This document shows positions 52,656-61,929 of a DNA stretch of 64,000 nt, piece by piece. The stretch spans positions 62,001 to 126,000 of the forward strand of contig NZ_JAAAMJ010000011.1 in the NCBI RefSeq assembly GCF_010500835.1. Direction: 5' to 3'. Every line of letters starts with the position of its first letter. Positions within the stretch are counted from its first letter, which is position 1. Under the pieces are notes generated by a model. That model made no database searches. It was not told where the DNA came from and worked only from the letters and a program-made list of their open reading frames with translations. Position numbers and translations under genes: made by a program. This DNA comes from Aurantimonas aggregata (GTDB lineage Bacteria; Pseudomonadota; Alphaproteobacteria; Rhizobiales; Rhizobiaceae).

Positions 52656-54311
52656 ATGAGCAAGGGTTCGGACCTGTTGGTCGCCGCTTTGGAGAACGAA
52701 GGCGTCGACTGCATCTTCGGCGTTCCCGGCGAAGAGAATCTCGACGTGCTGGAATCGCTGCGCACGTCGAAGATTCGGCTGATCCTGACGCGGCACGAGC
52801 AGGCGGCGGCGTTCATGGCGGCGACCCATGGCCGGCTGACCGGCCGGCCGGGCGTCTGCATCGCGACGCTCGGACCCGGGGCCCTCAATTTGTCGACCGG
52901 CGCTGCCTATGCGCATCTCGGCGCCATGCCGATGATCATGATCACCGGCCAGAAGGCGATCATGACCGCCAAGCAGGCCCGTTTCCAGATTGTCGACGTC
53001 GTCGCCTCGATGAGGCCGCTGACCAAGATGACCCGCCAGATCGTCAACGCCGCCAGCATCCCCTCGGTGGTCCGGGACGCCTTCCGCGTCGCGACGGAGG
53101 AGCGGCCGGGCCCGGTGCATCTGGAACTGCCCGAGGACGTCGCGGCGGAAGAGACCGACGCAATCCCGATGATCCCGGTCCATCCGCTGGAGCGGCCGAT
53201 CGCGCCCCGTGAAGCCCTGGACCGGGCGGCAGGGATGATCCTGGCGGCGAGGCGGCCGCTGGTGATGATCGGCGCGGCCGGCAACCGGCCGCATCTCGTC
53301 GAGACGCTGTCGTCCTTCGTGCGGCGCACCTTGCTGCCGTTCTTCAACACGCAGATGGGCAAGGGCGCCGTCACCGGCGGCTCGAACCTCTATGTGGGAA
53401 CAGCGGCGCTCTCCGAGGGAGACCACGTCCACCAGGCCATCAACCATGCCGATCTGATCATTGCCATCGGCCATGACACGATCGAGAAGCCGCCTTTCCT
53501 GATGAAGAGCGCCGGCGGCTGCAAGGTCATCCATATCGGCTACCAGTCCGCCGCGGTCGAACAGGTCTACCATCCCGATGCCGAGGTGATCGGCGACATC
53601 GGCGCGACCGTCACCGGCCTCGCCGACCGGCTCGAGGGCAGGCTCGTCGCCGATCCCTCGATGCTGGAACTGCGCCAGACGATCCTGTCGAGGATCAACG
53701 ACCGCGCCGAGGAGGACCGCTTCCCGATCACGCCGCAGCGTATCGTCCACGACGTGCGCAACGTCATGCCGGAGGACGGAATCGTCTGCCTCGACAACGG
53801 CATGTACAAGATCTGGTTCGCCCGAAACTACCGCACCCATGTCGCCAACACGCTGCTGCTCGACAACGCGCTGGCGACGATGGGCGCCGGGCTTCCCTCG
53901 GCGATGATGGCGGCGATGCTGTATCCCGGGCGCCGCGTCATGGCGATCTGCGGCGACGGCGGCTTCATGATGAATTCGCAGGAGATGGAGACGGCGGTCC
54001 GGCTCGGCCTGAACCTCGTCGTCGTGATCCTGAACGACAACGGCTACGGCATGATCCGCTGGAAGCAGTCGGTCGACGACTTCCCCGATTTCGGGCTGAC
54101 CTTCGGCAATCCCGACTTCGTGCGGTACGCGGAGGCCTATGGCTCCAAGGGCTCGCGGGTCGCGTCGGTCGACGACCTCGTCCCGACGCTGGAAGCCGCT
54201 TTCGCCGGCGGCGGCGTCCACCTCGTCGAGGTTCCCATCGATTATGCCGAGAACACGAGGGTGCTCGTGGAGGAATTGCGGAACCGTAGTCCGGACATCA
54301 AGCTCGCCTGA
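52656..54311 (+). CDS. Acetolactate-synthase-type TPP enzyme, probably catabolic
   Basis: A 551-residue thiamine-diphosphate enzyme. The catalytic Glu is in LTRHEQAAAFMAATHGRLTG (near residue 50). GVCIATLGPGALNLSTGAAY, MIMITGQKAIMTAKQARFQI and KMTRQIVNAASIPSVVRDAF are as in AlsS. The TPP/metal motif is CGDGGFMMNSQEMETAVRLG, ending in ILNDNGYGMIRW. AlsS condenses two pyruvates to 2-acetolactate with loss of CO2, without FAD. No small regulatory subunit is adjacent, which supports the catabolic type. Members in amino-acid catabolic clusters may use other 2-keto acids. It follows the LysR gene by 84 bp. Confidence 0.9.
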   Translation: MSKGSDLLVAALENEGVDCIFGVPGEENLDVLESLRTSKIRLILTRHEQAAAFMAATHGRLTGRPGVCIATLGPGALNLSTGAAYAHLGAMPMIMITGQKAIMTAKQARFQIVDVVASMRPLTKMTRQIVNAASIPSVVRDAFRVATEERPGPVHLELPEDVAAEETDAIPMIPVHPLERPIAPREALDRAAGMILAARRPLVMIGAAGNRPHLVETLSSFVRRTLLPFFNTQMGKGAVTGGSNLYVGTAALSEGDHVHQAINHADLIIAIGHDTIEKPPFLMKSAGGCKVIHIGYQSAAVEQVYHPDAEVIGDIGATVTGLADRLEGRLVADPSMLELRQTILSRINDRAEEDRFPITPQRIVHDVRNVMPEDGIVCLDNGMYKIWFARNYRTHVANTLLLDNALATMGAGLPSAMMAAMLYPGRRVMAICGDGGFMMNSQEMETAVRLGLNLVVVILNDNGYGMIRWKQSVDDFPDFGLTFGNPDFVRYAEAYGSKGSRVASVDDLVPTLEAAFAGGGVHLVEVPIDYAENTRVLVEELRNRSPDIKLA

Positions 54312-54789
54312 TCCGGCCGGATCGCCGTTCTTCCAGTCGTAGCCCACGTCCGATGCAAACGGGTCTGATCGGCAGCGGTCGCCCCGACAATCCAGCCTTC
54401 TCGAAGCCGGGCCCGTTTCCGGCAAACCGTCCATTCCGATGGAATGCTAACGCCGCCAGCCCGACCGCGCCTGGGTAGTGGCTCCATTGCCGAGGCCGGC
54501 GCAGGGCGATGACCCGTTGCCGGTCACCGATACGGCCGTGCGGCATGAGGATGCGTGCCAGCGCGCCGAACCCTCCGCGGCGAGGCGTCCTCCCTCTGCT
54601 CGGCCAGGCGATACGTCTGGGGCTCCCGCCTGGAAGCCGTCCGAGGCGACGGCAGAAAAATTTCTATACCAATCGTTATAGTGACCCTTGAACCGCACGA
54701 AGCCGGCATCCATCTGCTGCCTACCGATCGGTACAGATTTCACCGGTCAGGCCGCGAGAAGCGCGGCACGAACGTTAAAGGACAGGACA
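54312..54789. other. Intergenic region with two palindromes, 478 bp
   Basis: No gene was recognised. CATTCC-GAT-GGAATG lies at 54432-54446. CTATA-N8-TATAG lies at 54664-54681 with inner matches (TATACCAATCGTTATA), the size of a TetR-type operator, in an AT-rich spot about 110 bp before the small exported protein. It is the best site for a promoter that starts the efflux region. Confidence 0.5.
54664..54681. promoter_or_regulatory. Candidate TetR-type operator upstream of the efflux genes
   Basis: CTATACCAATCGTTATAG is an 18-bp imperfect palindrome, 14 of 18 bases matching across the axis. It is placed upstream of the small exported protein and the RND genes, and a TetR gene ends that cluster. 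Binding is inferred. Confidence 0.45.
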
Positions 54790-55083
54790 ATGATCAGCAT
54801 TATCACAACCAGCGCCGTCGCACTCGTGCTGTTCGGCTCGACCCTCGCTTCGGCGCAGTACGTGCCGGGCTCAGACGCGACGAGCCGCGCCAATGGTTAC
54901 ACGGAGCGGCTGAAAGTTGCGGCCGGCTATCCGGACGCAGCTGCCCCGTCGACAGTTCGGAACACGACCTTCGGCTATCCAGCAGCTGAGCGCACCACGG
55001 TCGTCATTCCGGGCTCCGATGCCTCCCTCAGGCAGGCCGATGAGGCCGCCCGCGCAAGCGTGCAGCGTCGTATCAGTCAGTAG
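54790..55083 (+). CDS. Small exported protein of unknown function
   Basis: A 97-residue protein with a Sec signal peptide (ITTSAVALVLFGSTLASAQ, cleavage near residue 22). The mature 75 residues contain a loose internal repeat: YVPGSDATSRANGYTERLKV and VIPGSDASLRQADEAARASV share the [VI]PGSDA-R pattern. No known family was recognised. AAGGACAGG precedes the ATG. It is 234 bp upstream of the RND adaptor; a strong hairpin lies between, so it may be transcribed apart. The periplasm is the likely location. Confidence 0.68.
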   Translation: MISIITTSAVALVLFGSTLASAQYVPGSDATSRANGYTERLKVAAGYPDAAAPSTVRNTTFGYPAAERTTVVIPGSDASLRQADEAARASVQRRISQ

Positions 55084-55175
55084 ACCGCCTGTCCCGGACT
55101 GAGGCCTGGGCCGATGTCCGGACGGCGACCTGCCGCGCACGGGGTCCGCCCGTGCCGCCTCGATGAATCAGAGAT

Positions 55176-55204
55176 ACCGGGCGCATGGGACCTATGCGCC
55201 CGGT
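55176..55204. terminator. Stem-loop between the small exported protein and the RND operon
   Basis: ACCGGGCGCAT and ATGCGCCCGGT form a perfect 11-bp stem around a 7-base loop, 92 bases after the stop of the small gene. No T run follows. It is strong enough to act as a transcript end or as an RNA element in front of the efflux genes. Confidence 0.55.
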
Positions 55205-55317
55205 GGCCTGGGCAGGTGTCCGGCGGTGCGAATGCGGCGCAGACACCTCCGATATCCCTGAAAGCGACGGTCACGCCGACCGCGCCGGCTCCTTACCTTC
55301 CCTGACGAGGCATCCCG

Positions 55318-56508
55318 ATGAGACAGACGAACTTTTGGCAGCTCTTCTGGAGTTCCAGCCTGGCGGTCGCCATCGCCGTGGGCGCCACGACTGCGGCCTT
55401 GAACGAAACGGGACGTGCCGCCGCCGTTGAAGCGGCAGCCACGGCTCCCGAGGCGGTGAAGGTTCCGGTCACTGCGGTGACACCACGATCGGTGACGCTT
55501 TGGCGGGAATATTCCGGGCGGCTGGAAGCGGTCGGCCGGGTCGAGATCAGGCCGCGCGTCGGCGGCGCGATCCAGTCCTTTCATTTCCGTGAAGGCGCGC
55601 TCGTGAAGGCGGGCGATCTCATCGCCACCATCGATCAGGCACCCTACCAGGCCGCCGTCGCAAGGGCGCGCGCCGATGTCGAGGCGGCCGAGGCCGAGGT
55701 CGACCTCGCGGCGCTCGAAGTCGGCCGCGCCGAGCAGCTCGTGACCTCCCGCACCGTGTCGCAGAGTACGCTCGACCAGCGTTCCAGCGCCGCCGCCCAG
55801 GCGGTCGCCAGCGCCGATGCGGCGAAGGCCGCGCTGAGGACCGCCGAACTCGACCTCGGCTACACCGAGGTCCGGACGCCGATCGATGGCCGAATTGGCC
55901 AGATCGAGGTCACCGCAGGCAATCTCGTGGCAGCGGGGCTCTCGTCCGCCGTTCTGACGACGGTGGTGTCTGTCGATCCAATCTATGCCGGATTCGACGT
56001 GAATGCCGGCGATGTGGCCGAGATCCTATCCGCCCTGCCCGACCAGGACGGCCCGCTTCCCGCCTATGGCGACATCCCGGTGGAAGTGCAGCGGTTCGAC
56101 TCCCAGGGAACCCAGCCGGCCGTGCGCGGCCACGTGCAGCTCATCGGCAACGAGGTCGACCCGCAGAGCGGCACCTTGCGGATCCGGGCCTCGCTCGACA
56201 ATCCGAACGGTGCGCTCATCCCCGGCGAATTCGTCCGTATCCGGCTCGGACAACCGAGGCCACAGAACAGGCTGCTGATCAGCGAGCGGGCCGTCGGCAC
56301 CGACCAGGACCGCAAATACGTCCTCGTCGTCGGCAGCGACAAGAAGGTCGAGTACCGCACCATTCAACTGGGTGCCTCCGTCGACGGACTGCGCGTGGTC
56401 GAAGACGGCCTGAAGCCCGGCGAGCAGATCGTCGTCGAAGGGCTCCAGTCCCTGACCCCCGGCACGCTCGTCGATCCCGAACCCGTCGCGCTGGCTTCTG
56501 CCGAGTAG
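55318..56508 (+). CDS. RND efflux periplasmic adaptor (AcrA/MexE type)
   Basis: A 396-residue membrane-fusion protein. An N-terminal anchor or signal (SSSLAVAIAVGATTAAL) is followed by the lipoyl halves: TLWREYSGRLEAVGRVEIRP and VTAGNLVAAGLSSAVLTTVV. Between them runs an alpha-helical hairpin (ARADVEAAEAEVDLAALEVG to TAELDLGYTEVRTPIDGRIG). The beta-barrel and membrane-proximal domains follow. It links the inner-membrane pump to an outer-membrane channel that is not encoded here. It precedes the pump gene by 149 bp. Confidence 0.93.
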   Translation: MRQTNFWQLFWSSSLAVAIAVGATTAALNETGRAAAVEAAATAPEAVKVPVTAVTPRSVTLWREYSGRLEAVGRVEIRPRVGGAIQSFHFREGALVKAGDLIATIDQAPYQAAVARARADVEAAEAEVDLAALEVGRAEQLVTSRTVSQSTLDQRSSAAAQAVASADAAKAALRTAELDLGYTEVRTPIDGRIGQIEVTAGNLVAAGLSSAVLTTVVSVDPIYAGFDVNAGDVAEILSALPDQDGPLPAYGDIPVEVQRFDSQGTQPAVRGHVQLIGNEVDPQSGTLRIRASLDNPNGALIPGEFVRIRLGQPRPQNRLLISERAVGTDQDRKYVLVVGSDKKVEYRTIQLGASVDGLRVVEDGLKPGEQIVVEGLQSLTPGTLVDPEPVALASAE

Positions 56509-56657
56509 GTTGCGACGGTCGAGGGCGGCCCGGCTCTCCCCCCGAGCCGGGCCGCCCGTCCCCTTGATGCCATCCATGATCCGCCTGCCGTCGTGACGCC
56601 CGCCCTGCCGGGCGCCTTGCCGCCGAAACGCCCCTGCCGGCGAACGGAGAGATCCCC

Positions 56658-59600
56658 GTGAACATCTCGAATTTCTTCATCGATCGCCCGGTGTTCGCGG
56701 GCGTGCTGTCGGTCTTCATCCTGATCGGCGGCCTGCTCGGCATGCAGGCGCTGCCGATCTCCGAATATCCCGAGGTCGTGCCGCCCTCGATCGTGGTGCG
56801 CGCCCAATATCCCGGCGCCAACCCGACGGTCATCGCCGAGACGGTCGCGACGCCGATCGAGGAGGAGATCAACGGCGTCGAGGGCATGCTCTACATGTCC
56901 AGCCAGGCGACCGCCGACGGAGCGCTGACGCTCACCGTCACCTTCGCCCTTGGCACCGATCCCGACCAGGCCCAGCAGCTCGTCCAGAACCGCGTCAGCC
57001 AGGCCGAACCCCGGCTGCCGGAAGAGGTCCGCTCGCTCGGCATCTCGACGACCAAGAGCTCGCCCGACCTGATGATGGTGGTGCATCTCGTCTCGCCGGA
57101 CGGCCGTTACGATATCAAGTATCTTCGGAACTACGCGGTCATCAACGTCAAGGACAGGTTGGCGCAGATCACCGGCGTCGGCGACGTCCAGGTCTTTGGC
57201 TCGGGCGACTATGCGATGCGAGTCTGGCTCGATCCGCAGAAGGTCGCCGAGGAGGGCCTGTCGGCGAGCGACGTGGTGGCCGCCATCCGCGAGCAGAACG
57301 TCCAGGCCGCGGCCGGCCAGATCGGCGCGCCGCCGACGAACGGCGGCATCGAGCTGCAGCTTTCCGTCAACGCGCAAGGCCGACTGAACACGCCCGAGGC
57401 CTTCGGCGACATCATCGTCAAGACCGCCCCGAACGGTGCCGTCGTGCGGCTGCGCGACGTCGCCCGGGTCGAACTCGGCGTCTCCAGCTATTCGCTGCGC
57501 TCGCTTCTCAGCAGCGAGCCGGCCGTCGCCTTGCCGATCTTCCAGTCGCCGGGCTCCAACGCGATCGGCGTCTCCGACGCGATCCGCGCGACGATGGACG
57601 AGCTGCAGGCCAACATGCCGGAAGGGGTCGAGTACGAGATCGTCTACGACACGACCCAGTTCGTGCGCGCCTCGATCGAGGCCGTGGTGCATACGCTGCT
57701 CGAGGCCGTGATCCTCGTCGTTCTCGTCGTCATCGTATTCCTGCAGACCTGGCGCGCCTCGATCATCCCGCTGATCGCCGTCCCGGTCTCGATCATCGGC
57801 ACGTTCGGCGCGCTCTACGTGCTCGGCTTCTCGATCAACGCGCTCAGCCTGTTCGGACTGGTGCTGGCGATCGGCATCGTCGTCGACGACGCGATCGTCG
57901 TGGTCGAGAATGTCGAGCGCAACATCGAGGAGGGCCTCGCCCCCCGCGAGGCGACCTACAAGGCGATGCGCGAGGTTTCCGGCCCGATCATCGCGATCGC
58001 GCTGGTTCTGGTCGCGGTCTTCGTCCCGCTCGCCTTCATCTCGGGGCTCACCGGGCAGTTCTATCGCCAGTTCGCCGTCACGATCGCCATCTCGACCGTG
58101 ATCTCGGCGATCAATTCGCTGACACTCTCGCCGGCGCTCGCGGCTCTCCTCCTGAAGGGGCACGACGCGCCGAAGGACCGGCTGACGCGGGGGATGGACT
58201 TCGTCTTCGGCTGGTTCTTCCGCGGCTTCAACCGCGCCTTCAACTCCGGCTCGCGGGCCTACGGCAATTCGGTCGGGCGATTGTTCTCGAGAAAGACGAT
58301 CGTCATGGGCGTCTATTTCGCCCTCGTCGGGGCGACCGTCTTCATGTTCAACCAAGTGCCCGGCGGATTCGTGCCGGCGCAGGACAAGGGCTATCTCGTC
58401 GGCTTCGCCCAGCTTCCCGACGGCGCCAGCCTCGATCGGACGGAAGACGTCATCCGGGAGATGAGCGACATCGCGCTCGACGAGCCCGGCGCCAGCAGCA
58501 CGGTCGCCTTTCCGGGCCTGTCGATCAACGGCTTCACCAACAGTCCCAGCGCCGGTGTCGTCTTCGTCACCGAATCCCCGTTCGAAGAACGCGAGGGCCT
58601 GCCCGGCGGCGCCATCGCCGGCTCGCTCAACCAGAAATTTGCCGGCATCCGGGAAGCCACGATCGCCGTCTTCCCGCCACCGCCCGTCCAGGGTCTCGGC
58701 ACGATCGGCGGCTTCAAGCTGCAGCTCCAGGACCGCGCCGGCCTCGGCTACGAGGCGCTGAACCAGGCGACGAACGATTTCCTGGCGAAGGCGCGCGCGA
58801 CGCCTGAACTCGCCGGCATGTTCTCGAGCTATCGGATCAACGTGCCGCAGCTCTTCGCCGATCTCGACCGCACCAAGGCGCATCAGCTGGGCGTTTCGGT
58901 GACGGACGTCTTCGACACGTTGCAGATCTATCTCGGCTCGCTCTACGTCAACGACTTCAACGCCTTTGGCCGCACCTACTCGGTGCGGGTGCAGGCCGAT
59001 GCCGGCAGTCGCAGCCAGCCCGACGACATCGCCCGCCTGAGGGTGCGCTCGTCGAACGGCGCGATGGTGCCGCTTTCGGCGCTGATGACGGTGAAGCCGT
59101 CGGCCGGGCCGGAACTGGCGAGCCGCTACAACGGCTTCCTCGCCGCCGACATCAATGGCGGCCCGGCGCCCGGCTATTCGTCCGGCGAGGCGCAGGCCGC
59201 CGTCGAGCGCGTCGCGGCCGAGACGCTGCCGAAGGGCGTCGGCTTCGAGTGGACGGACCTCACCTACCAGCAGATCATCGCCGGGAATTCCGGCCTGATC
59301 GTCTTCCCGCTAGCCGTGCTCCTGGTCTTCCTGGTGCTGGCGGCCCAGTACGAAAGCCTGACGCTGCCCTTCGCGATCATCATGATCGTGCCGACGGGGA
59401 TCCTCGCCGCGCTGGTCGGCGTCTGGCTCGACCAGGGCGACAACAACATCTTCACGCAGATCGGATTCATCGTGCTGGTCGGCCTGTCCGTGAAGAACGC
59501 CATCCTGATCGTCGAATTCGCCCGCGACCTGGAGATTTCCGGCATGGCGACCCGGCAGGCGGCGGTGGAGGCGAGCCGGCTGCGGCTGCGCCCCATCCTG

Positions 59601-59837
59601 ATGACCTCGATCGCCTTCATCATGGGCGTCGTGCCGCTGGTTCTGTCGACGGGCCCCGGCGCCGAGATGCGCGCGGCGATGGGCGTCGCGGTGTTTGCCG
59701 GTATGCTGGGGGTCACCGTCTTCGGGATCTTCCTGACGCCGGTGTTCTACGTGCTGGTGCGCAAGCTCTCCGGCGGGCGGCCGCTGGCGCGGGTCGACGG
59801 GGCGAAGCCGGAGGCGGCGGCCGTGGTCCATCCATGA
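56658..59837 (+). CDS. RND efflux pump, HAE1 family (AcrB/MexF type)
   Basis: A 1059-residue inner-membrane transporter with the RND plan of twelve membrane helices and two large periplasmic loops. The N-terminus reads ISNFFIDRPVFAGVLSVFIL. The proton-relay helix has GIVVDDAIVVVENVERNIEE with the paired Asp residues. RND signatures include ISEYPEVVPPSIVVRAQYPG and LYMSSQATADGALTLTVTFA. The GTG start follows GGAGAG. It is complete in length. It exports hydrophobic compounds such as drugs or solvents using the proton gradient. No OprM-type channel follows. Confidence 0.95.
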   Translation: MNISNFFIDRPVFAGVLSVFILIGGLLGMQALPISEYPEVVPPSIVVRAQYPGANPTVIAETVATPIEEEINGVEGMLYMSSQATADGALTLTVTFALGTDPDQAQQLVQNRVSQAEPRLPEEVRSLGISTTKSSPDLMMVVHLVSPDGRYDIKYLRNYAVINVKDRLAQITGVGDVQVFGSGDYAMRVWLDPQKVAEEGLSASDVVAAIREQNVQAAAGQIGAPPTNGGIELQLSVNAQGRLNTPEAFGDIIVKTAPNGAVVRLRDVARVELGVSSYSLRSLLSSEPAVALPIFQSPGSNAIGVSDAIRATMDELQANMPEGVEYEIVYDTTQFVRASIEAVVHTLLEAVILVVLVVIVFLQTWRASIIPLIAVPVSIIGTFGALYVLGFSINALSLFGLVLAIGIVVDDAIVVVENVERNIEEGLAPREATYKAMREVSGPIIAIALVLVAVFVPLAFISGLTGQFYRQFAVTIAISTVISAINSLTLSPALAALLLKGHDAPKDRLTRGMDFVFGWFFRGFNRAFNSGSRAYGNSVGRLFSRKTIVMGVYFALVGATVFMFNQVPGGFVPAQDKGYLVGFAQLPDGASLDRTEDVIREMSDIALDEPGASSTVAFPGLSINGFTNSPSAGVVFVTESPFEEREGLPGGAIAGSLNQKFAGIREATIAVFPPPPVQGLGTIGGFKLQLQDRAGLGYEALNQATNDFLAKARATPELAGMFSSYRINVPQLFADLDRTKAHQLGVSVTDVFDTLQIYLGSLYVNDFNAFGRTYSVRVQADAGSRSQPDDIARLRVRSSNGAMVPLSALMTVKPSAGPELASRYNGFLAADINGGPAPGYSSGEAQAAVERVAAETLPKGVGFEWTDLTYQQIIAGNSGLIVFPLAVLLVFLVLAAQYESLTLPFAIIMIVPTGILAALVGVWLDQGDNNIFTQIGFIVLVGLSVKNAILIVEFARDLEISGMATRQAAVEASRLRLRPILMTSIAFIMGVVPLVLSTGPGAEMRAAMGVAVFAGMLGVTVFGIFLTPVFYVLVRKLSGGRPLARVDGAKPEAAAVVHP

Positions 59838-59883
59838 GGCGCCTTCCGTCGATGCGGGCGGCGCCTCGACGCCCCGTTACGCT

Positions 59884-59913
59884 TTGAAAAAACCCGGATA
59901 ATCCCCATATGAT
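59884..59913 (+). promoter_or_regulatory. Promoter of the TetR gene
   Basis: TTGAAA (59884-59889) and TATGAT (59908-59913) are spaced by 18 bases, a good sigma-70-type match, 42 bases before the TetR start and after the RND stop. It implies the regulator can be transcribed on its own. Confidence 0.55.
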
Positions 59914-59955
59914 GGCTAAGAACGGCATAGAGTATGAGGACCGGGAAAAAGCGAC

Positions 59956-60585
59956 ATGGCCAGAGGACGTCCCAGAGAGTTCGATGTCGACGAGGCGCTC
60001 GACAAGGCAGTTCTCCTATTCTGGCGACAGGGCTACGAGGGCACCTCGCTGGCCGACCTCATCGAGGCAATGGGCATCACCAAGCCCAGCCTCTACGCCG
60101 CCTTCGGCAACAAGGAAGAGCTGTTCCGGAAGGCTGTCGATCGCTACGCCGACAAGCGCGTCGCCTATCTCGACACGATCCTGAACCAGCCTTCGTCCCG
60201 GCGCGCCATCGAAGGGTTCCTGATGCTGTTTACCGGCGCGGAATCACCCGACGGGACGCCCACCGGCTGCCTGATGGTTCAGGGCGCGCTGGTCTGCAGC
60301 CCGGAAGGCGACTCGGTCAAGGACGATCTTCAGGCGCGCCGGTTTTCCAACCTGCAGCGGCTCTGCGAACGGCTGGAGCGCTGGAAGGCGGAGGGCGACC
60401 TCCCCGGCGATACCGACACCGACAGCCTCGGCAGCTATGTCATAACCGTCGCCAACGGTCTCGTGGTGCAGGCCAATGGCGGCGCCAGGCCCGAGCAGCT
60501 TCAGAAGGTCGTCCGGCAGTTCATGGAATCATGGCCCGGCAAGCTGGACGAGACGGTCGCCGCACCGGACATCTGCGCGGCCTGA
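59956..60585 (+). CDS. TetR/AcrR-family regulator
   Basis: A 209-residue regulator. The helix-turn-helix is at residues 5-60 (RPREFDVDEALDKAVLLFWR, QGYEGTSLADLIEAMGITKP, SLYAAFGNKEELFRKAVDRY). The C-terminal ligand domain has PTGCLMVQGALVCSPEG, a pattern typical of the AcrR-like subgroup often found beside efflux and quinone-response genes. Lying 118 bp behind the RND pump on the same strand, it probably represses the adaptor and pump until a toxic ligand binds. ATG 59956 is used. Confidence 0.92.
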   Translation: MARGRPREFDVDEALDKAVLLFWRQGYEGTSLADLIEAMGITKPSLYAAFGNKEELFRKAVDRYADKRVAYLDTILNQPSSRRAIEGFLMLFTGAESPDGTPTGCLMVQGALVCSPEGDSVKDDLQARRFSNLQRLCERLERWKAEGDLPGDTDTDSLGSYVITVANGLVVQANGGARPEQLQKVVRQFMESWPGKLDETVAAPDICAA

Positions 60586-60632
60586 GGCGTAGCCAAGATC
60601 GATGCGATCGAACGGACTTCACCGACATCGGC

Positions 60633-60859
60633 CTATGACCGACGCAGCACGTCCTGCCATTCGTCTGCCATTCGCGGTGACGGTCGATCTGCGCTTCGGC
60701 GAACGGGCAGAGCGGAACGATGGCGATATCTTCACGACGGGCATCCTCAATGGCCTGCCGCACCAGTCGCTCGCCGATCTTGCGGCCACGCAAAGCTGCC
60801 GGGGCTTCCGTATGATCGATGATGATCAGCCCCTTGCCGCCCGGCTGTATCTCTCCCTC
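60633..60859 (-). pseudogene. GNAT acetyltransferase fragment with 11-bp tandem duplication
   Basis: Directly behind the LysR stop codon the minus strand reads GGKGLIIIDHTEAPAALRGR, KIGERLVRQAIEDARREDIA, IVPLCPFAEAQIDRHREWQ. This is the core and C-terminus of the short GNAT proteins of the YidJ/COG2388 type (acetyl-CoA loop RGRKIGERLV). The first 25-30 residues are missing. Near the end GAATGGCAGAC is duplicated in tandem (60663-60673 beside 60651-60662). Removing one copy restores HREWQDVLRRS and a TAG at 60635-60633. The gene is thus broken at both ends and cannot be functional. Confidence 0.78.
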
Positions 60860-61804
60860 CTACCCGATCGATTTCGACCCGAACGTATGAACCTCCTCAA
60901 CAAGGGCTTGATCGTGAAGCGCACCCGTCATCCACCCCGCCGCAAGATCCCAGACGCCTTTGCGCCTCGCTTTCAGCGGCACCATGACGTTGTAGAGCCC
61001 CGGCGGTACCACGGCCGCATGGCCGATGCGGACGAGCGTTCCGTCCTTTATGAAGGCATCGACGAGCGTGCTCCATCCGAGCGCGACACCTTGGCCTGCG
61101 CGCGCCGCGGCGATTGTCTCCGTGTAGTGACTGAACCGCAGTGAGGGCCTTCGGCTCGCCATGGGATGCCCCACGCCGGCAAACCAATCGTGCCAGCTAT
61201 ACCAGGTCTTGTCCGGCTGGTCGGTCTCGATCTGGTCGTAGGACGAGTTCCAGAAGTCCCCTTCCGGGAGCCTTCGGAAATAATCCGGCGAGCAGATCGG
61301 AAAGATGGCGTCCCCGCAGGAAGCGAGCACCGTTCCGTCGCCAAAGGGAGGCAGGCCGTAGCGAACCGCGATGTCGACCTCCCCACCGTCGAGATTGATC
61401 CTGCTGTCCTGCGAGATGACCCGGATCTGCACGTCGGGATAGGACTGGCGAAACTCGCCGAGCCGCGGCAGCAACCACAACGCCGAGAAGGCGAGGCTTG
61501 CACCAATGGTGACGACCTCGTTCTCCCTCGAAGACCTGAGCGCGTCGACGCCTTCGGCCATCCGCGCGAAGCTGTCCGTGAGGATGTTTCCCAACGCGAG
61601 GCAGGCCGCCGTCGGCTCGATCGAGCGGTGACCGCGAACGAAGAGGATGGTGCCGAAATCCTTCTCGAGCGCAGCGATCTGCCGGCTGACCGCGGCCTGG
61701 GTCACGTTGAGCTCCTGCGCGGCCGCCGTGAAGCTTCTGCGCCTGATGACCGCCTCCACCGCCACGAGCGCCGTGAGCGACGGGATATTCTTCCGGAACT
61801 GCAT
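60860..61804 (-). CDS. LysR-family regulator, GcvA-like
   Basis: A 314-residue regulator. The winged helix has IPSLTALVAVEAVIRRRSFT, AAAQELNVTQAAVSRQIAAL, EKDFGTILFVRGHRSIEPT, which is the GcvA-type pattern. The effector domain follows (VVTIGASLAFSALWLLPRLG, GGEVDIAVRYGLPPFGDGTV, GQGVALGWSTLVDAFIKDGT). ATG 61804 gives MQFRKNIPS; the frame is open upstream only by chance. It is divergent from gbcA with a perfect palindrome between, so it most likely activates the demethylase genes in response to the quaternary amine or a breakdown product. Confidence 0.92.
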   Translation of the reverse strand: MQFRKNIPSLTALVAVEAVIRRRSFTAAAQELNVTQAAVSRQIAALEKDFGTILFVRGHRSIEPTAACLALGNILTDSFARMAEGVDALRSSRENEVVTIGASLAFSALWLLPRLGEFRQSYPDVQIRVISQDSRINLDGGEVDIAVRYGLPPFGDGTVLASCGDAIFPICSPDYFRRLPEGDFWNSSYDQIETDQPDKTWYSWHDWFAGVGHPMASRRPSLRFSHYTETIAAARAGQGVALGWSTLVDAFIKDGTLVRIGHAAVVPPGLYNVMVPLKARRKGVWDLAAGWMTGALHDQALVEEVHTFGSKSIG

Positions 61805-61833
61805 TTCGCGAGCCCTCGACCGAGACCTTCTTC

Positions 61834-61850
61834 CATAACATGACGTTATG
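61834..61850. promoter_or_regulatory. Candidate LysR-type operator
   Basis: CATAACATGACGTTATG has perfect 6-bp arms around 5 bases and contains the T-N11-A pattern. It lies in the 125-bp gap between the LysR gene and gbcA, 30 bp from the LysR start, a usual place for a shared regulatory site. Confidence 0.65.
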
Positions 61851-61929
61851 CGAAGCTTGCAACTTTCTGCCGTTGAAGCAGTGATGCTTGGAGGCCCATC
61901 ATCCGGCATGCCCTCCATCAGGTAATCCC

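Noticed and set aside
56364-58883. An 839-residue open frame on the strand opposite the RND pump gene
   Set aside because: It mirrors the pump gene in a high-GC region, has the Asp/Arg/His-rich composition of antisense frames, and shows no family motif.
60602-61144. A 180-residue plus-strand frame after the TetR gene
   Set aside because: It is antisense to the GNAT remnant and to the end of the LysR gene, both of which show clear family motifs.
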